This document shows, in pieces, positions 54,358 to 63,880 of a stretch of 64,000 bases of DNA. The notes beneath the pieces are model-generated. The model was not told the origin of the DNA. It saw only the letters and a list, made by a program, of their open reading frames with translations, and did no database searches. The DNA is taken from positions 1 through 64,000 of the forward strand of contig NZ_BMWG01000001.1 of NCBI RefSeq assembly GCF_014651115.1, given 5' to 3'. Source of the DNA: Streptomyces inusitatus. GTDB lineage: Bacteria > Actinomycetota > Actinomycetes > Streptomycetales > Streptomycetaceae. The translations under genes were made by a program, and so were the position numbers. Every line of letters starts with the position of its first letter. Position 1 is the stretch's first letter.

Positions 54358-55257
54358 CAGTACGCCGAGGAGGTCCTCGGCCAGCTCCGGCTTGAGCAGT
54401 CCGTGGGCGAGCGCCCGGTCTGCGGTGGTGCGGGCCATCGCGAGATACCCGGCGACGGTGCCGGGGGCGTGCTTGCGCAATTCGGCGACGTGCGCGGCGA
54501 CGGTGCCCGCGTCGCCCCGGGCGACGGGCCCGGTGAGGGCGGCGTCGCCGGAGCGCAGGGCATTGTCCAGGGCCGCGCCGAGGAGGGGGCCGAGCATCCG
54601 GTCGGGGGCGGCGACCCCGGCGGTGCGCAGCAGCTCCATCGACTGGGCCACCAGTGTGACCAGGTGGTTCGCGCCGAGGGCGAGGGCCGCGTGGTAGAGC
54701 GGGCGGGACTTCTCCTCGATCCACTCCGGCTCGCCGCCCATCTCGATGACGAGGGCCTCGGCGGCCAGCCGCAGCTCTTCGGGGGCGGTCACGCCGAAGG
54801 AGCAGCCGGCGAGCCGCTGGACGTCGACGGCGGTGCCGGTGAAGGTCATCGCGGGGTGGAGGGCGAGGGGCAGCGCGCCCGCGCGCATCGCGGGGGCCAG
54901 CACCTGGACCCCGTACCGTCCGGAGGTGTGCACCAGGAGCTGGCCGGGGCGGATCGCGCCGGTGTCGACGAGCCCTTCGACGAGGGCGGGCAGCGCGTCG
55001 TCGGGGACGGTGAGGAGCACCAGATCGGCGTGGGAGAGCACCTCGGCGGGCGGGACGAGGGGGACGCCGGGGAGCAGCTCGGCCGCTCTGCGGCGGGAGG
55101 CGTCGGAGACTCCGGAGACCGCGACGGGCCGGTGTCCGGCGAGCTGGAGCGCGGCGGCGAGTGCGGGGCCGACGCGGCCCGCGCCGACGACGCCGACCGT
55201 CAGCCGGGCGGGGCGGTCCCGCGGGTCGAGCGGTTCTTGTGGTGATGTGAAGCTCAC
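54337..55257 (-). CDS. Rossmann-fold/DUF2520 dehydrogenase
   Basis: This 306-aa protein has an N-terminal NAD(P)-binding motif ([20 protein letters not shown]) and a C-terminal DUF2520 helical domain ([17 protein letters not shown]). The domain order is like ketopantoate reductases and ProC. It is first in the panC-nadB-nadC-coaX operon, so a role as the ketopantoate reductase making pantoate is attractive but unproven. GTG 55257. Confidence 0.85.
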   Translation of the reverse strand: MSFTSPQEPLDPRDRPARLTVGVVGAGRVGPALAAALQLAGHRPVAVSGVSDASRRRAAELLPGVPLVPPAEVLSHADLVLLTVPDDALPALVEGLVDTGAIRPGQLLVHTSGRYGVQVLAPAMRAGALPLALHPAMTFTGTAVDVQRLAGCSFGVTAPEELRLAAEALVIEMGGEPEWIEEKSRPLYHAALALGANHLVTLVAQSMELLRTAGVAAPDRMLGPLLGAALDNALRSGDAALTGPVARGDAGTVAAHVAELRKHAPGTVAGYLAMARTTADRALAHGLLKPELAEDLLGVLAEDDRS

Positions 55258-55370
55258 GCGGTGCCTTCCGTTCCAGTCCGCGGCGGGTACCGGACGATGT
55301 GTCCGTCATGCTACGCCAGCGCCGCACAGGCCCCCCGGGTTGTCCACAGGCTGTGGGCGATGATCGGACG

Positions 55371-56531
55371 ATGAACGAGACGGCGACGGAAGAGACGGAA
55401 GAAGAGCGGCGGCGGCACCGGCTGGCGGTGTGGCGCGGCTCGCGGCGGCTGCTGTGGCGGGGTCCGGTCGACCGCCCGCTCGGGGAGCGGCTGACCGCCC
55501 TGGCGGCGGACGCGGGCCAGGTCTGCGACCCGGACGGCACCCCCGATCTGTACGGGGACGGAGTGGTCGGGGAGCTGGAGCGGCGGGTGGCGGAGCTGCT
55601 GGGTCTCCCGGCGGCGGTCTACTTCCCGACCGGGACGATGGCGCAGCAGGTGGCGCTGCGCTGCTGGGCGGAGCGGACCGGGAACGCGACGGTCGCGCTG
55701 CATCCGATGGCGCACCCGGAGCGCCATGAGCGGGGTGCGTTCGGGGCGGTGAGCGGGTTGCGCACGGTCCATCCGACGCGGGAGCCCCGGCTGCCGACGG
55801 CCGAGGAGATCGCGGACTTCGAGGAGCCGTTCGGCGCACTGATGCTGGAGCTGCCGCTGCGGGACGCCGGTTTCGTCCTGCCGGAGTGGGACGAGCTGAC
55901 CAAGACGGTGTCGGCGGCGCGCGAGCGGGACGCCGTAGTGCACTTCGACGGCGCGCGGCTGTGGGAGTGCGTCACGCACTTCGGCCGTCCGCTGGCGGAG
56001 ATCGCCTCGCTCGCGGACAGCGTGTACGTCTCCTTCTACAAGTCCCTCGGCGGGCTCTCGGGCGCCGCCCTCGCGGGCCCGGCCGAGGTGATGGCCCAGG
56101 CGCGCGCCTGGCGGCACCGCTATGGCGGGCTGCTCTTCCAGCAGTATCCGGCGGCGGTGTCGGCGCTGCTGGGGCTGGAGCGGGAGCTGCCGAGGCTGCC
56201 CTCGTACGTCGCGCACGCGAAGCGGGTCGCCGCGGCGCTGACGGACGCCTTCCACGAGGGCGGCGTCCCCTGGTTCCGGCTCAATCCGCCCGTCCCCCAC
56301 ACCCATCAGTTCCAGGTGTGGCTGCCGTACGAGGCCGAGGTGCTGGAGCGGGCCGCGCTCGGGCAGTCGGAGGAGACGGGGGTGACGCTCTTCCGCCGCT
56401 GGTTCACGGAGGGCGGCGCTCCGGGTATGTCGGTGACCGAGGTGACGGTGGACTCGGCGGGGCTGGAGTGGACGCCGGGGGAGGTACGGGAGGCCGCGGC
56501 GGAGTTCCTGCGCCGGGTGGGCATCGGATAG
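55371..56531 (+). CDS. Threonine-aldolase-like beta-eliminating lyase (PLP)
   Basis: This 386-aa PLP fold-type I enzyme has PTGTMAQQVALRCWAE (phosphate-binding loop), VHFDGARLWE (Asp contacting the cofactor ring) and the Schiff-base Lys in SFYKSLGGLSGA. Low-specificity threonine aldolases cleave threonine or allo-threonine to glycine and acetaldehyde; beta-eliminating activity is possible. ATG 55371. It is divergent from the pantothenate/NAD operon with a gap of 113 nt. Confidence 0.88.
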   Translation: MNETATEETEEERRRHRLAVWRGSRRLLWRGPVDRPLGERLTALAADAGQVCDPDGTPDLYGDGVVGELERRVAELLGLPAAVYFPTGTMAQQVALRCWAERTGNATVALHPMAHPERHERGAFGAVSGLRTVHPTREPRLPTAEEIADFEEPFGALMLELPLRDAGFVLPEWDELTKTVSAARERDAVVHFDGARLWECVTHFGRPLAEIASLADSVYVSFYKSLGGLSGAALAGPAEVMAQARAWRHRYGGLLFQQYPAAVSALLGLERELPRLPSYVAHAKRVAAALTDAFHEGGVPWFRLNPPVPHTHQFQVWLPYEAEVLERAALGQSEETGVTLFRRWFTEGGAPGMSVTEVTVDSAGLEWTPGEVREAAAEFLRRVGIG

Positions 56532-56642
56532 CCGGGGGCGGGCCGTCCGGCCGGGTCCGAGGGCGGGGCGGCGCACCTGCCCGACCGGGTCCGCGAGCCC
56601 CGGGCCCGGGGCCGGGCCAGGGCTGTTCGCGAGCGGCACCAA

Positions 56643-56895
56643 GTGCTGTGACCGGGAAGGTTCGCCCCGGGCCCGGGGCGTCCGGTGCTCCCCCTGGGCC
56701 TTCGGCCCGGGAGGCACCCTCACATCGCAAGGCGGAGGTCCACCGCTCGTACTGAACGTACTTGGGTGGTCCGACAACGCGGCGTGGGGGCACCCCCCTG
56801 GGCTTCGCCGGGGGCAACCCCCACTCGGGCCGGGGCGCCAGGCCCAGGGGGAGCACCGGGCGTCGCGGGCCGGCGAACCTTCCCGGTCACAGCAC
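56643..56895. repeat. MITE-like palindromic element, copy 2
   Basis: A 253-nt non-coding unit is bounded by 24-nt perfect inverted ends (56643-56666 beginning GTGCTGTGACCGGG, and 56872-56895). A second perfect 20-nt pair lies inside (56682-56701 with 56840-56859). The centre contains GCAAGGCGGAGG (56727-56738) and CGACAACGCGGC (56772-56783), shared with the element at 48334. It encodes nothing and would have to be moved by an enzyme acting in trans. Confidence 0.8.
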
Positions 56896-56977
56896 CAGCC
56901 GCCCGTTCGCCCCCGGCGGCGGCCGAGGACCGCGCCTCGCCGGGGAGCATCCGCGCGCCCCGGCGAGGGTCCGGGGC

Positions 56978-57241
56978 TCAGGCGCAGGAGCGGGTACGGG
57001 TACGGGCCCGGCCCCTGCGGAGCAGGGAGGCCACGAGGGCCCGTACGGCGGAGGACCGGCCGCCCCCGGGCCGGGCCCGGGCCCCGGGGTCCCGGCCCGC
57101 CTCGGCGGAGAGGACGGCGGGCGTCCGGCCGTCCAGCTCACGGATCATCTGCCAGTCGTGGCGGCCCGGCTGCGGCGGCATCCGCTCCCCGAGGCGCGCG
57201 GCCCGGTGGCAGTCGAGCAAGTACTGCTGCGTCGCGTTCAT
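56978..57241 (-). CDS. Hypothetical protein (87 aa)
   Basis: This 87-aa protein has a conserved-looking start (MNATQQYLLDCHRAARLGE) and an Arg-rich basic C-terminus. No domain is recognised. ATG 57241 is preferred over an ATG 9 nt upstream. It is divergent from the ArsR-type regulator gene, from which it is separated by about 100 nt. Confidence 0.5.
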   Translation of the reverse strand: MNATQQYLLDCHRAARLGERMPPQPGRHDWQMIRELDGRTPAVLSAEAGRDPGARARPGGGRSSAVRALVASLLRRGRARTRTRSCA

Positions 57242-57341
57242 GGCTCCCACGCTCCGCCCGCCCCTCGATCCCGGTCACGTCGATTGACGAGCCCCGTCAA
57301 CCGACGCCCCGGCCGCCGGGCCGACCCCGCACCATGGAGGC

Positions 57342-58463
57342 GTGAGCCTGACCATCGACATCAGCGGCCTCCCCCCGGAGCGCGTCCTCTTCGAGATATC
57401 CCCCCTCGCCGAGCTGGGCCTCGCCCTGCACGCCCTCGCCGAGCCCGGCCACCACCCCGGGCTGCACGGCTGGGCCGCGGCCACCTCCGCCGGGCTGGCA
57501 CCCGATCTCGCGGACCGGCTCTGCGAGGCGGACTTCCTGTGGCGGACCACCTTCTCCGACGTGTTCATGGCCTTCGCCGGGCTCACCGGAGCCTCGCCCG
57601 CCCCCACCCTCGCCGGGGAGCTGGACCTCCTCGACCGGCTGGACGACGAACGCTTCGTCCTCGCCGCCCTGGAGTTCACCTGCGGCAGCAGCTACGCCTG
57701 CGGCGGGCTCTCCGCCCTCAGCGACCCGGTCCGCCGTGAGCGCTCGCTCGAACTCGCCGCCAACCGGGGCCCCCGGCAGCTCGATTTCACCAAGCGGCTG
57801 CTGAGCGACCCCGTCTCGGTGCGCGCCTGGCTGCGGAGACTCCTGGAGGACTGCGACGAGGCCTTCTTCGCCGACGCCTGGCAGCGGGCCCTGCCCCAGC
57901 TCGCCGCCGACGCCCGGCACAAGACCGAGCTGCTGCGCCACAAGGGCCTCGCCGAGGCGCTGCGCGCGGTCTCCCCCGCGCTCAGCGTGGACGCGGACCA
58001 CACCCGTATCACCGCGGACAAGCTCGCCGACGGACGGACCACGGCCGTCGCCCCGGGCCGCGACCAGCTCGACCAAGGCCTCACCCTCATCCCGTCCAGC
58101 TACGGCTGGCCGCATCTGATGGTGCTGCACGCGAAGGGCTGGCGGCCGGTGATCCACTACCCCGTCGCGGCCCCCGCGCCCCGGGACCCGGGCTCCGTCG
58201 AGCTGCTGACCCTGCGGATGGAGGCCCTCGCCCACCCGCTGCGCATGCGGCTCTGCCGCAGCCTCGCCCGCGCCCCGTACACGACCAGCGAGCTGGCCGA
58301 CGCGTACGACATCACCGCGCCCGAGGTCTCCCGGCACCTCTCCGTCCTGAAGAAGGCCGGGCTGCTCTCCACCCGCCGGCGCGGCCGCTATGTGATGCAC
58401 CAGCTCGATGTCTCCGCCGTCGCCCGGCTGGGCAGCGACTTCCTGGAGACGGTGCTGCGCTGA
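57342..58463 (+). CDS. ArsR-type winged-helix regulator with DUF5937 N-domain
   Basis: This 373-aa protein has a long N-terminal helical domain of the DUF5937 type (ERVLFEISPLAELGLALHALAEP; WPHLMVLHAKGWRPVIHYP) and a C-terminal ArsR-like winged helix (YTTSELADAYDITAPEVSRHLSVLKKAGLLSTRRRGRYVMH). No metal-binding CxC motif is seen in the HTH, so it is probably not a metal sensor. GTG 57342; a GGAGG very close to it makes the ribosome-binding site atypical. Confidence 0.85.
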   Translation: MSLTIDISGLPPERVLFEISPLAELGLALHALAEPGHHPGLHGWAAATSAGLAPDLADRLCEADFLWRTTFSDVFMAFAGLTGASPAPTLAGELDLLDRLDDERFVLAALEFTCGSSYACGGLSALSDPVRRERSLELAANRGPRQLDFTKRLLSDPVSVRAWLRRLLEDCDEAFFADAWQRALPQLAADARHKTELLRHKGLAEALRAVSPALSVDADHTRITADKLADGRTTAVAPGRDQLDQGLTLIPSSYGWPHLMVLHAKGWRPVIHYPVAAPAPRDPGSVELLTLRMEALAHPLRMRLCRSLARAPYTTSELADAYDITAPEVSRHLSVLKKAGLLSTRRRGRYVMHQLDVSAVARLGSDFLETVLR

Positions 58464-58490
58464 ACGCGCCCGGAAGGGGCGCGCGGCCCC

Positions 58491-59168
58491 TCAGAGCGCC
58501 GGGCCGCCGCCCGCACGCACCAGCCCGCTCTCGTACGCCAGCACCACCACCTGCACCCGGTCGCGCAGATTCAGCTTGGTGAGGATGCGTCCCACATGGG
58601 TCTTCACAGTGGCCTCGGAGAGCACCAGCCGGGCCGCGATCTCGCCGTTCGACAGCCCCTGGGCGACCAGCAGCATGACTTCGCGCTCGCGCTCGGTCAG
58701 CCGGTCGACGTCCTTGTTCCTCGGCTCGTTCGAGGAGCTGGGCAGCATCGGGGAGAAACGGTCCAGCAGCCGGCGCGTGGTCGAGGGCGCGACCACGGCG
58801 TCGCCGCTGTGGACCGAGCGGATCGCGGCCAGCAGCTCACCGGGCGGCACGTCCTTGAGCATGAAGCCGCTCGCGCCCGCCTTCAGCCCGGAGAAGGCGT
58901 ACTCGTCGAGGTCGAACGTCGTCAGGATCAGCACCTTGGGCGGATTGTTCTGGGCGCAGATCCGCCGGGTCGCCTCCACCCCGTCCAGCCTCGGCATGCG
59001 GACGTCCATCAGGACGACGTCCACGGCGGTCGAGCGCAGGATCTCGATCGCCTCCGCGCCGTCCCCCGCCTCCGCGACCACGTCCATGTCCGGCTGTGCG
59101 GCGAGCACCATCCGGAATCCGGTGCGCAGCAGCACCTGGTCGTCCACGAGCATCACACGGATGGACAT
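58491..59168 (-). CDS. NarL/LuxR-type response regulator
   Basis: This 225-aa regulator has phosphoacceptor Asp55 (VVLMDVRMP), a receiver Lys in FMLKD and a LuxR-type HTH (LTEREREVMLLVAQGLSNGEIAARLVLSEATVKTHVGRIL). It is downstream of its histidine kinase gene (gap 76 nt, same strand). Target genes unknown. Confidence 0.93.
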   Translation of the reverse strand: MSIRVMLVDDQVLLRTGFRMVLAAQPDMDVVAEAGDGAEAIEILRSTAVDVVLMDVRMPRLDGVEATRRICAQNNPPKVLILTTFDLDEYAFSGLKAGASGFMLKDVPPGELLAAIRSVHSGDAVVAPSTTRRLLDRFSPMLPSSSNEPRNKDVDRLTEREREVMLLVAQGLSNGEIAARLVLSEATVKTHVGRILTKLNLRDRVQVVVLAYESGLVRAGGGPAL

Positions 59169-59244
59169 GACAGCTGGTCCTCAATCTCTCGGTCGGTCTC
59201 GACGGTCTCAACGGACATCTGTGGTGGGGAGGGGCTGGCCGGAG

Positions 59245-60465
59245 CTAGCCGGACTTGAGAGGGAGCAGCGCGCTGATCCGGAATCCGCCGCCGGGCCTGG
59301 GCCCGGCGTCCAGCGTGCCGCCGACCATACCGATGCGCTCCCGCATCCCGATGAGCCCGTGTCCCTGGCCGTCGACTCCCCCGTCCTCGTACAGCTCATG
59401 GGCCGACCCCCGGCCGTCGTCCTCGACCAGCAGCCCGAGACCGTCGTCGAAATAGACCAGCCGCACACTCGCGCCGGCATCGGGACCGCCGTGCTTGCGG
59501 GTGTTGGTGAGCGCCTCCTGCACGATGCGGTACGCGGTCAGCTCGACCCCGCTCGGCAGCGGTCTGGCGGTGCCCTCGATCTTGAAGTCGACGGTCAGCC
59601 CGGCCTTGCGCACATGCTCCACCAGGTCCTCGATCTGCCGCACATCGGGCTGCGGTACGTACTCCCCGCTCTCGGGGTCGTCGCCGGTGCGCAGCACCCC
59701 GAGCAGCCTGCGCATCTCCGCGAGCGCCTGACGGCCGGTGGTGGAGATCGTCTCCAGGGCCTGGCGGGCCTGATCGGGCGCGGCGTCGAGTACATAGGCG
59801 GCCCCGTCGGCCTGGACGACCATCACGGAGACGTTGTGCGCGACCACGTCGTGCAGCTCACGGGCGATCCGGGCGCGCTCGGCGGCCACCGCCACCTTGG
59901 ACTGCGCCTCGCGCTCCCGCTCCAGTCTCATGGCCCGCTCCTCCAGCTGGGCGAAGTACGCCCGTCGGGTGCGTATCGAGTCGCCGAGCACCCAGGCCAG
60001 GGCGAACGGCACGGCCAGCACGATGGTCAGGAAGATCCGCGCCGTGGTGGAGACTTCTCCGTCCGGCGGCCAGAGCAGCTGGGAGAGCGGGGCCGCCAGG
60101 AGTCCTCCGACCAGGGCGAGCGAGCGCGCCCAGCGCGGGCTGTCGCGCGCGGCCACGGTGTAGACGATCACCAGCATCGCGAAGTCGCCGGGGATGATCT
60201 GGATGCCGGCGATCATCTGGGCGATGCCCATCAGCGTCGCCAGGACGAGCATCCGCTCCGGCATCTTGCGGCGCAGCGCGACGACCAGGGCCAGCCCGAG
60301 CGAGATCGGCACCCCGGCCCAGCCGGGCTTGTACAGAGTCTCCTGGGCGAGGTCCATCAGGGAGAGCGCCAGGAGGACCAGGGCCCAGAAGGCGTCGACA
60401 CCCGTGGGGTGTCTGCGGAGGAAGTCATAGACGCGCTGCACGTAACCCAGAGTAGGGAAAACCAC
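59245..60465 (-). CDS. Sensor histidine kinase, NarL-partner (HisKA_3) type
   Basis: This 406-aa sensor has four to five membrane helices in the first 165 residues and no large external domain, then a coiled segment, the HisKA_3 phosphoacceptor His205 (ARIARELHDVVAHNVSVMVV) and a HATPase with EALTNTRKHGG and GHGLIGMRERIGMVGG. This membrane-embedded architecture is common for cell-envelope or membrane-stress sensing. Start GTG 60465. Confidence 0.93.
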   Translation of the reverse strand: MVFPTLGYVQRVYDFLRRHPTGVDAFWALVLLALSLMDLAQETLYKPGWAGVPISLGLALVVALRRKMPERMLVLATLMGIAQMIAGIQIIPGDFAMLVIVYTVAARDSPRWARSLALVGGLLAAPLSQLLWPPDGEVSTTARIFLTIVLAVPFALAWVLGDSIRTRRAYFAQLEERAMRLEREREAQSKVAVAAERARIARELHDVVAHNVSVMVVQADGAAYVLDAAPDQARQALETISTTGRQALAEMRRLLGVLRTGDDPESGEYVPQPDVRQIEDLVEHVRKAGLTVDFKIEGTARPLPSGVELTAYRIVQEALTNTRKHGGPDAGASVRLVYFDDGLGLLVEDDGRGSAHELYEDGGVDGQGHGLIGMRERIGMVGGTLDAGPRPGGGFRISALLPLKSG

Positions 60466-60537
60466 CAGGTGTAGGGGTCAACCGTCAGAGCGATCCGGAG
60501 GACGGAGGCGTACTCCGGAAGGTGGAGACTTGCGTTC

Positions 60538-61554
60538 GTGACGGACGAGACGTGTGAATGGCGCAGCTGGCGGGAAGCGACGGAGACCGCGCTGTACGGG
60601 CCGGGCGGCTTCTATCTGCGGCCCGAGGGCCCGGCGGGGCACTTCCGTACGTCGGTGCACGCGTCGCCGCTGTTCGCGGGGGCCGTCGCCCGGCTGCTGC
60701 TGGCCACCATCGAGGAGCTGGGGGCCGAGGCGGGGGCCGGGGATCCGGTGATCGTCGACATGGGCGCGGGGCGCGGGGAGCTGCTGACGGGGGTGCTGGC
60801 GGCGCTGCCGCCGGATTTCCCGGTCCGGGCGTACGCCGTCGAGCGGGCGGCCCGCCCCGGTGGTCTCGATCCCCGTATCGAGTGGACCCCGGAGCCGCCG
60901 CGAGGGGTGAGCGGGCTGCTCTTCGCCAATGAGTGGCTCGACAATGTGCCCGTGGACATCGCCGAGGCGGACCCCGACGGGGTGGTACGCCTGGTGCAGG
61001 TGCGGCGGGACGGGACCGAGCGGCTGGGGCCGTCGGTCACGGGCGCGGACGCGGAGTGGCTGGCGCGGTGGTGGCCGCTGACCGAGCCCGGCGCCCGGGC
61101 CGAGATCGGCCGGGCGCGGGACGAGGCGTGGGCGGCGGCGGTCGGCACCCTGCGCTCGGGCCTGGCGGTGGCGGTGGACTACGCGCATCTGGCCGGGGCC
61201 CGGCCGCTCTTCGGCACCCTGACCGGCTTCCGCGCGGGCCGCGAGGTCCGTCCGGTGCCGGACGGGAGCTGCGATCTCACCTCGCACGTCGCCCTGGACT
61301 CCTGCGCCCTCCCCGGCGCGACGCTGACCACGCAGCGGGACGCCCTCGCGGAGCTGGGACTGACCGCCGGCCGCCCGCCGCTCTCGCTGGCCTCCACCGA
61401 TCCGGCGGGCTATCTCCGCGCCCTCTCGCGCACCGGCGAGGCGGCGGAGCTGATGTCCCCGGGCGGCCTCGGCGACTTCCTCTGGCTCCGGCAGCGCCGG
61501 CAGGCGGGCACCGGGGACGGGCATCCCCCAGGTCAGGGGATACTGGCCGCATGA
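60538..61554 (+). CDS. MidA/NDUFAF7-family SAM-dependent methyltransferase
   Basis: This 338-aa methyltransferase has the family pattern: LYGPGGFYL near the start, the SAM motif [26 protein letters not shown], and [20 protein letters not shown]. In mitochondria NDUFAF7 dimethylates an arginine of the NDUFS2 subunit of complex I. Here the stop overlaps the ATG of a nuoD (NDUFS2 homolog) gene as ATGA, so substrate and modifying enzyme are translationally coupled. GTG 60538. Confidence 0.88.
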   Translation: MTDETCEWRSWREATETALYGPGGFYLRPEGPAGHFRTSVHASPLFAGAVARLLLATIEELGAEAGAGDPVIVDMGAGRGELLTGVLAALPPDFPVRAYAVERAARPGGLDPRIEWTPEPPRGVSGLLFANEWLDNVPVDIAEADPDGVVRLVQVRRDGTERLGPSVTGADAEWLARWWPLTEPGARAEIGRARDEAWAAAVGTLRSGLAVAVDYAHLAGARPLFGTLTGFRAGREVRPVPDGSCDLTSHVALDSCALPGATLTTQRDALAELGLTAGRPPLSLASTDPAGYLRALSRTGEAAELMSPGGLGDFLWLRQRRQAGTGDGHPPGQGILAA

Positions 61555-62693
61555 CGGAGACCACGTTCGGCATCGGCGGCGCGGCGGAAAGCACCGACAT
61601 GGTGCTCAACATCGGCCCCCAGCACCCCTCCACCCACGGCGTGCTCCGCCTGCGGCTCGTCCTCGACGGCGAAGTCATCCAGCACGCCGAACCCGTCATC
61701 GGCTATATGCACCGGGGCGCGGAGAAACTCTTCGAGGCGCGCGACTACCGCCAGATCATCATGCTGGCCAACCGCCACGACTGGCTCTCCGCCTTCTCCA
61801 ACGAGCTGGGCGTCGTCATGGCCGTGGAGCGCATGCTGGGCATGGAGGTCCCCGAGCGGGCGGTCTGGACGCGCACCCTGCTCGCCGAGTTGAACAGGGT
61901 GCTCAATCACCTCATGTTCCTCGGCTCCTACCCCCTGGAGCTGGGCGGCATCACCGCCGTCTTCCACGCCTTCCGGGAGCGCGAGGAGCTCCAGAATGTG
62001 ATGGAGGAGATCTCCGGCGGCCGGATGCACTACATGTTCAACCGGGTCGGCGGCCTCAAGGAGGACCTCCCGGCCGGCTGGCTGGGCCGGGTGCGGCACG
62101 CCGTCGCCGAGGTCCGCTCGCGGATGGACGTGTACGACCGGCTGGTCCTCGGCAACGAGATCTTCCGGGGCCGGACCCGCGCGGTGGGCGTCCTGTCTCC
62201 GGAGGCGGTGCACGCGTACGGGGTGAGCGGCCCCATCGCCCGCGCCTCGGGCGTCGACTTCGACCTCCGCCGGGACGAGCCGTATCTGGCGTACGGGGAG
62301 CTGGCGGACACCCTGAAGGTCGTCACCCGGCCCGACGGCGACTGTCTGGCCCGCTTCGAGGTGCTCCTCGACCAGACGCACAACTCCCTGGACCTGGCGG
62401 ACGCCTGCCTCGACCGGATCGCCGACCTGCCGCCCGGGCCGATCAACCAGCGGCTGCCGAAGGTGCTCAAGGCCCCGGAGGGCCACACCTACGCCTGGAC
62501 CGAGAACCCGCTCGGGGTCAACGGCTACTACCTGGTCTCCAAGGGCGAGAAGACGCCGTACCGGCTGAAGCTGCGTTCGGCCTCGTACAACAACATCCAG
62601 GCGCTGACCGAGCTGCTGCCCGGCACCCCGGTGCCGGACATGGTGTCGATCCTGGGCTCGCTGTTCTTCGTCGTCGGCGACATCGACAAGTGA
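61551..62693 (+). CDS. nuoD: NADH-quinone oxidoreductase subunit D, orphan copy
   Basis: This 380-aa NuoD/49-kDa family subunit forms part of the quinone-binding cavity of complex I. Conserved stretches are [56 protein letters not shown] and the final [16 protein letters not shown]. It stands alone, without other nuo genes, and so is an extra copy besides the nuo operon normal for streptomycetes. Arg55 in HRGAEK is the likely counterpart of the arginine methylated in NDUFS2. Confidence 0.94.
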   Translation: MTETTFGIGGAAESTDMVLNIGPQHPSTHGVLRLRLVLDGEVIQHAEPVIGYMHRGAEKLFEARDYRQIIMLANRHDWLSAFSNELGVVMAVERMLGMEVPERAVWTRTLLAELNRVLNHLMFLGSYPLELGGITAVFHAFREREELQNVMEEISGGRMHYMFNRVGGLKEDLPAGWLGRVRHAVAEVRSRMDVYDRLVLGNEIFRGRTRAVGVLSPEAVHAYGVSGPIARASGVDFDLRRDEPYLAYGELADTLKVVTRPDGDCLARFEVLLDQTHNSLDLADACLDRIADLPPGPINQRLPKVLKAPEGHTYAWTENPLGVNGYYLVSKGEKTPYRLKLRSASYNNIQALTELLPGTPVPDMVSILGSLFFVVGDIDK

Positions 62694-62696
62694 CCG

Positions 62697-62742
62697 GGCG
62701 GCCCCGGCCCCCGGGGCAGGGGTCCGGGGCCGGGGGCCGCTC
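62697..62742. terminator. GC-rich terminator after nuoD
   Basis: GCGGCCCCGGCCCCCGG and CCGGGGCCGGGGGCCGC form a long, nearly perfect stem around a short loop between the convergent nuoD and 62745-63785 genes. Confidence 0.7.
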
Positions 62743-62744
62743 CG

Positions 62745-63785
62745 TCAGGAGTTGACCGCGTTCCGCAGCTCTCCGAGGTCGAGCTTCTCCGTCTCGTCGT
62801 GCGCGGTCAGATCGATGACGGCGGCGGCCGGGCGGGCGGTGTCCGCGCGGCGCTCGGCGAGGGCCTCCTCGCCCACCACATCGGCGAGATCCTCCTGCTG
62901 CGCGGCCTCGATCGCCCTGGCCCGCCGCTCGGGCTCCGGCGCGGCCCGGAGCTCGGAGCCGGGCTCGCCCGGGGCGACGGCCTGGGTGCCGAAGAAGTCG
63001 AAGGTGCCCTCGGGGCGCGCCGCGCCGGGGCCCCGGCGCGGTCCGTACGGGGCGATCGCGGCGGCGGGACGCCTGGCGGGGAGGGCGGTCGCCGGACGGG
63101 CATGCTGCTCAGGGCCCGTGTCCACGCCCGCCCGGGGCTTCCCCGGCGACTCCTCCGCCTCTCCGGCCGACGCCTTCTCCACGGCGGACCCTTGAGCCCC
63201 GGCCGTGGTGCGCGCGGAGCGCTGGGCCCCGGCGGTACGGGTGAGCTCCTCCAGCGCCCTGGCCGCACGGAGATAGACGGCGGGACCCAGGGCGGCGGCG
63301 GCCCGGGCGGGGCCCGGCACCTTGGTCGCGCCCGTGTCGCCGGTGAGCTGACGGCGGTCCTCCAGCACGCTGGCCCGCTCGGTCTCGGCGGTCGCGTACC
63401 GCCGGAGCAGGGCGGCGTGCTCGCCGCGCAGCCCCGCCAGCTCGACCCGCTTGGCGCGCAGCTTGGCGTCGAGCTTGGCGCGCAGCTCGCGCGATTCCTC
63501 CAGCTCGGACTCCAGCTCCGCTATCCGCTCCTCGGTCTGCCAGGCGTCACTGGCCCGCCCCCGGGTCAGGTCGGCGACCTGACGGCCCGCCGCGCGGTCC
63601 CAACTGCGCGTCAGGAAAGCGCCGGTCACAGCGGCCGCGGCGGCTGCCGCGACCAGCACCCGGAGCGCGACGGGTTCGCTCAGCAGCCATGCGGCGGCGG
63701 CGCACAACACCGACGCTCCGGCGACCGCGGTGGGCGGCAGCAGCCTGTGCAGGGGCGGGGAATGGCGGTGGCGTCCACGTGGCAT
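62745..63785 (-). CDS. Membrane-anchored coiled-coil protein
   Basis: This 346-aa protein has two adjacent hydrophobic helices near residues 18-58, then a coiled coil (TEERIAELESELEESRELRAKLDAKLRAKRVELAGL), then Ala/Pro/Gly-rich low-complexity sequence and an acidic C-terminus (IDLTAHDETEKLDLGEL). No enzyme motif. Coiled-coil membrane proteins of this kind are often structural or cell-division associated, but nothing specific can be claimed. Confidence 0.7.
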   Translation of the reverse strand: MPRGRHRHSPPLHRLLPPTAVAGASVLCAAAAWLLSEPVALRVLVAAAAAAAVTGAFLTRSWDRAAGRQVADLTRGRASDAWQTEERIAELESELEESRELRAKLDAKLRAKRVELAGLRGEHAALLRRYATAETERASVLEDRRQLTGDTGATKVPGPARAAAALGPAVYLRAARALEELTRTAGAQRSARTTAGAQGSAVEKASAGEAEESPGKPRAGVDTGPEQHARPATALPARRPAAAIAPYGPRRGPGAARPEGTFDFFGTQAVAPGEPGSELRAAPEPERRARAIEAAQQEDLADVVGEEALAERRADTARPAAAVIDLTAHDETEKLDLGELRNAVNS

Positions 63786-63880
63786 GGCCTGAAATTTACC
63801 GTGCCGAGTAGCCGATGGGGATATCGGTCCGGAAAATCTCCTGTCCGGGGAACGGCGCCGGGAACGACGCGCCTCCGGTA

